From assembly GCF_013409575.1 (NCBI RefSeq), contig NZ_JACCCY010000003.1, positions 519,001 through 583,000 of the forward strand: 64,000 bases of DNA. The letters are read 5' to 3'. Position 1 is the stretch's first letter; each line of letters opens with the position of its first letter. Origin of the DNA: Macellibacteroides fermentans. GTDB lineage: Bacteria > Bacteroidota > Bacteroidia > Bacteroidales > Tannerellaceae. Of this stretch, positions 62,739 to 64,000 are shown piece by piece. Both the position numbers and the translations under genes were made by a program. The notes beneath the pieces are model-generated. The model saw only the letters and a list, made by a program, of their open reading frames with translations. It made no database searches and was not told where the DNA came from.

Positions 62739-63980
62739 CTATTCCAGCATATTGTCTGTTTTGGGTCGTAAAAAGAACAGCTGAGCTGCCAGGGCAATAA
62801 AAACGATACCGGCCAGCATCGCAAATCCGGCACCCAAATTGCCTCCATCAGCCCACCGGCCAAGCAGGTCGGTTATAAATGCTCCGGCAAACACCCCCAC
62901 CATATTCATCACCCCATAGGCTGTAGCACGATTTTTGGATGATACAAACTGGCAGAGAATAGGCATATTATTTGCATCAAACAAACCATATCCGATACCG
63001 AAACAAAGGGCTGCCCCCACTACGCTGATTAATCCACTTCCATATCCCAGCAGAAGCAGTGAAGGGATTGTCATGCCTAATCCGATGGCTCCGGTGTAAA
63101 CCCTGCCACGTATATTTTTCTGTACCCATTTATCCGACAAGATTCCTCCGGCAATAACCCCTATAAAAGAGGATACGGCGATGGTAATAGTCGCAATGGG
63201 TCCAGCCTGCGACATGGGGATATTCAAACTGTCGGCAAAGAGTGTAGGCAACCAGTTCTTGGTAGCCCATCCCGGCAGACTTGGAGCTGCAAAGTAAAGC
63301 AGGATAATCCAGAAAGAAAGGTTTGAAAACAACATTCCCAGTCCTTTAAATAATGACTTCTTTTCTTTAGGCGAAGCAGAAGATTCTGTTTTAGTCTCTG
63401 CAAAAGAACTTTTTTTATCCTTCAGAAAAATCATTAACAGGAGAGCATATACAATTCCAATAATCCCAAACCAATGAAAGGTGGTGTTCCATGAGAATGC
63501 AGCTGCTACGGTTGCCCCGAATCCTCCGATAGCCTGCCCGGTATACAAACCGGTCATATGTATCCCAACGGCCAGCGACCGTGATTTACCAGTATGATAG
63601 TCGGCAATCAACGATAATCCGGCTGGAATATAAAGAGCTTCACTAACTCCCATCAGTGCCCTGAGCCAATAAATCTGCTGAAACGTTTCCGCCTCACCCA
63701 TGAGGGATGTAACAACCGACCAGACAAATAAACTTCCAACAATTAACCATTTTCGGTTCATACGGTCAGCAATGATTCCTGAAATCGGACTCATCAATCC
63801 GTAAATCCAGAGAAATACAGCCATTAACCGGCCAAAATTAGTAGCCGATTGTAATTCTATAATATCAACCTGCATGGCAGATTTCATTGTAGATAACATT
63901 TGTCTATCCATGTAATTTAGTAATGCAACCCCCCAAAGCATCGCAACTACAAGCCATGGATAAATGTTTTTGTTTTTCAT
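62739..63980 (-). CDS. MFS transporter, anion:cation symporter (ACS)-like
   Basis: 413 residues with twelve membrane segments. LNYMDRQMLSTMKSAM and the loop motif GIIADRMNRKWLIVGSL (motif A) are typical of the ACS group, which takes up hexuronates and other organic acids. It heads the operon with YhcH and creatininase. The upstream promoter lies beyond the window. Confidence 0.9.
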   Translation of the reverse strand: MKNKNIYPWLVVAMLWGVALLNYMDRQMLSTMKSAMQVDIIELQSATNFGRLMAVFLWIYGLMSPISGIIADRMNRKWLIVGSLFVWSVVTSLMGEAETFQQIYWLRALMGVSEALYIPAGLSLIADYHTGKSRSLAVGIHMTGLYTGQAIGGFGATVAAAFSWNTTFHWFGIIGIVYALLLMIFLKDKKSSFAETKTESSASPKEKKSLFKGLGMLFSNLSFWIILLYFAAPSLPGWATKNWLPTLFADSLNIPMSQAGPIATITIAVSSFIGVIAGGILSDKWVQKNIRGRVYTGAIGLGMTIPSLLLLGYGSGLISVVGAALCFGIGYGLFDANNMPILCQFVSSKNRATAYGVMNMVGVFAGAFITDLLGRWADGGNLGAGFAMLAGIVFIALAAQLFFLRPKTDNMLE

Positions 63981-64000
63981 AATACCGTGTTTTATAATTA

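Noticed and set aside
1-64000. tRNA or rRNA genes
   Set aside because: No cloverleaf with TTC-A-loop/CCA pattern and no rRNA motifs were seen on either strand, though a tRNA scan would be more sensitive.

Overview
The window looks like Bacteroidales chromosome, most likely a Parabacteroides-type (Tannerellaceae) genome. The reasons are the many TAnnTTTG promoter -7 boxes, the scarcity of Shine-Dalgarno sites, Bacteroidetes lipoprotein signals (…SC or …TC), and typical family content: an S46 dipeptidyl-peptidase, DUF2851, 6-bladed beta-propeller lipoproteins with NVEALA-type peptides, and a WbqC protein. The genus is an inference; no rRNA or tRNA gene is visible.

Layout. 1-5.5 kb: end of a U32 gene, a thioesterase, dprA and a large secreted M16 peptidase. 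5.5-7.1 kb: an AbgT transporter. 7.2-23.7 kb: an AT-rich accessory locus. It holds a membrane-anchored winged-helix regulator and, divergent from it, ten paralogous lipoproteins of the 6-bladed beta-propeller type. Eroded NVEALA-like peptide genes and a recurring ~47-codon small ORF lie between them. One propeller is frameshifted by a T6/T7 change relative to its near-identical copy. Another is split by an IS3-family element whose removal with one TTA target copy exactly restores the frame. 24-28.1 kb: an AlbA/Schlafen-type regulator with a variable GGTI repeat, a truncated hsdM start, two 22-bp-period repeat arrays and a group II intron. 28.1-64 kb: mainly housekeeping genes. These include a zinc uptake pair, cysS, dapB, two signal peptidase I paralogues (the second lacking both catalytic residues), a Pit-type phosphate transporter, lolD, an NSS transporter, a second M16 peptidase, a SIS isomerase plus PfkB kinase, a DEAD-box helicase, a DPP7-like S46 peptidase, a flippase, ruvB, a GH3 glucosidase and a YhcH/creatininase/MFS operon.

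The most interesting region is the propeller locus. Upstream of propellers 1 and 2 lie matching promoters (TTG-N19-TAnnTTTG), preceded at the same distance by TGACA direct repeats spaced exactly 11 bp (four copies in one, two in the other). That is the operator geometry of OmpR/PhoB-type winged-helix proteins, and the regulator next door carries such a domain. I read the locus as a sensor-regulated set of surface or periplasmic propellers once paired with small secreted NVEALA peptides, now diversifying by duplication, slippage and insertion. Its function is not known from the sequence.
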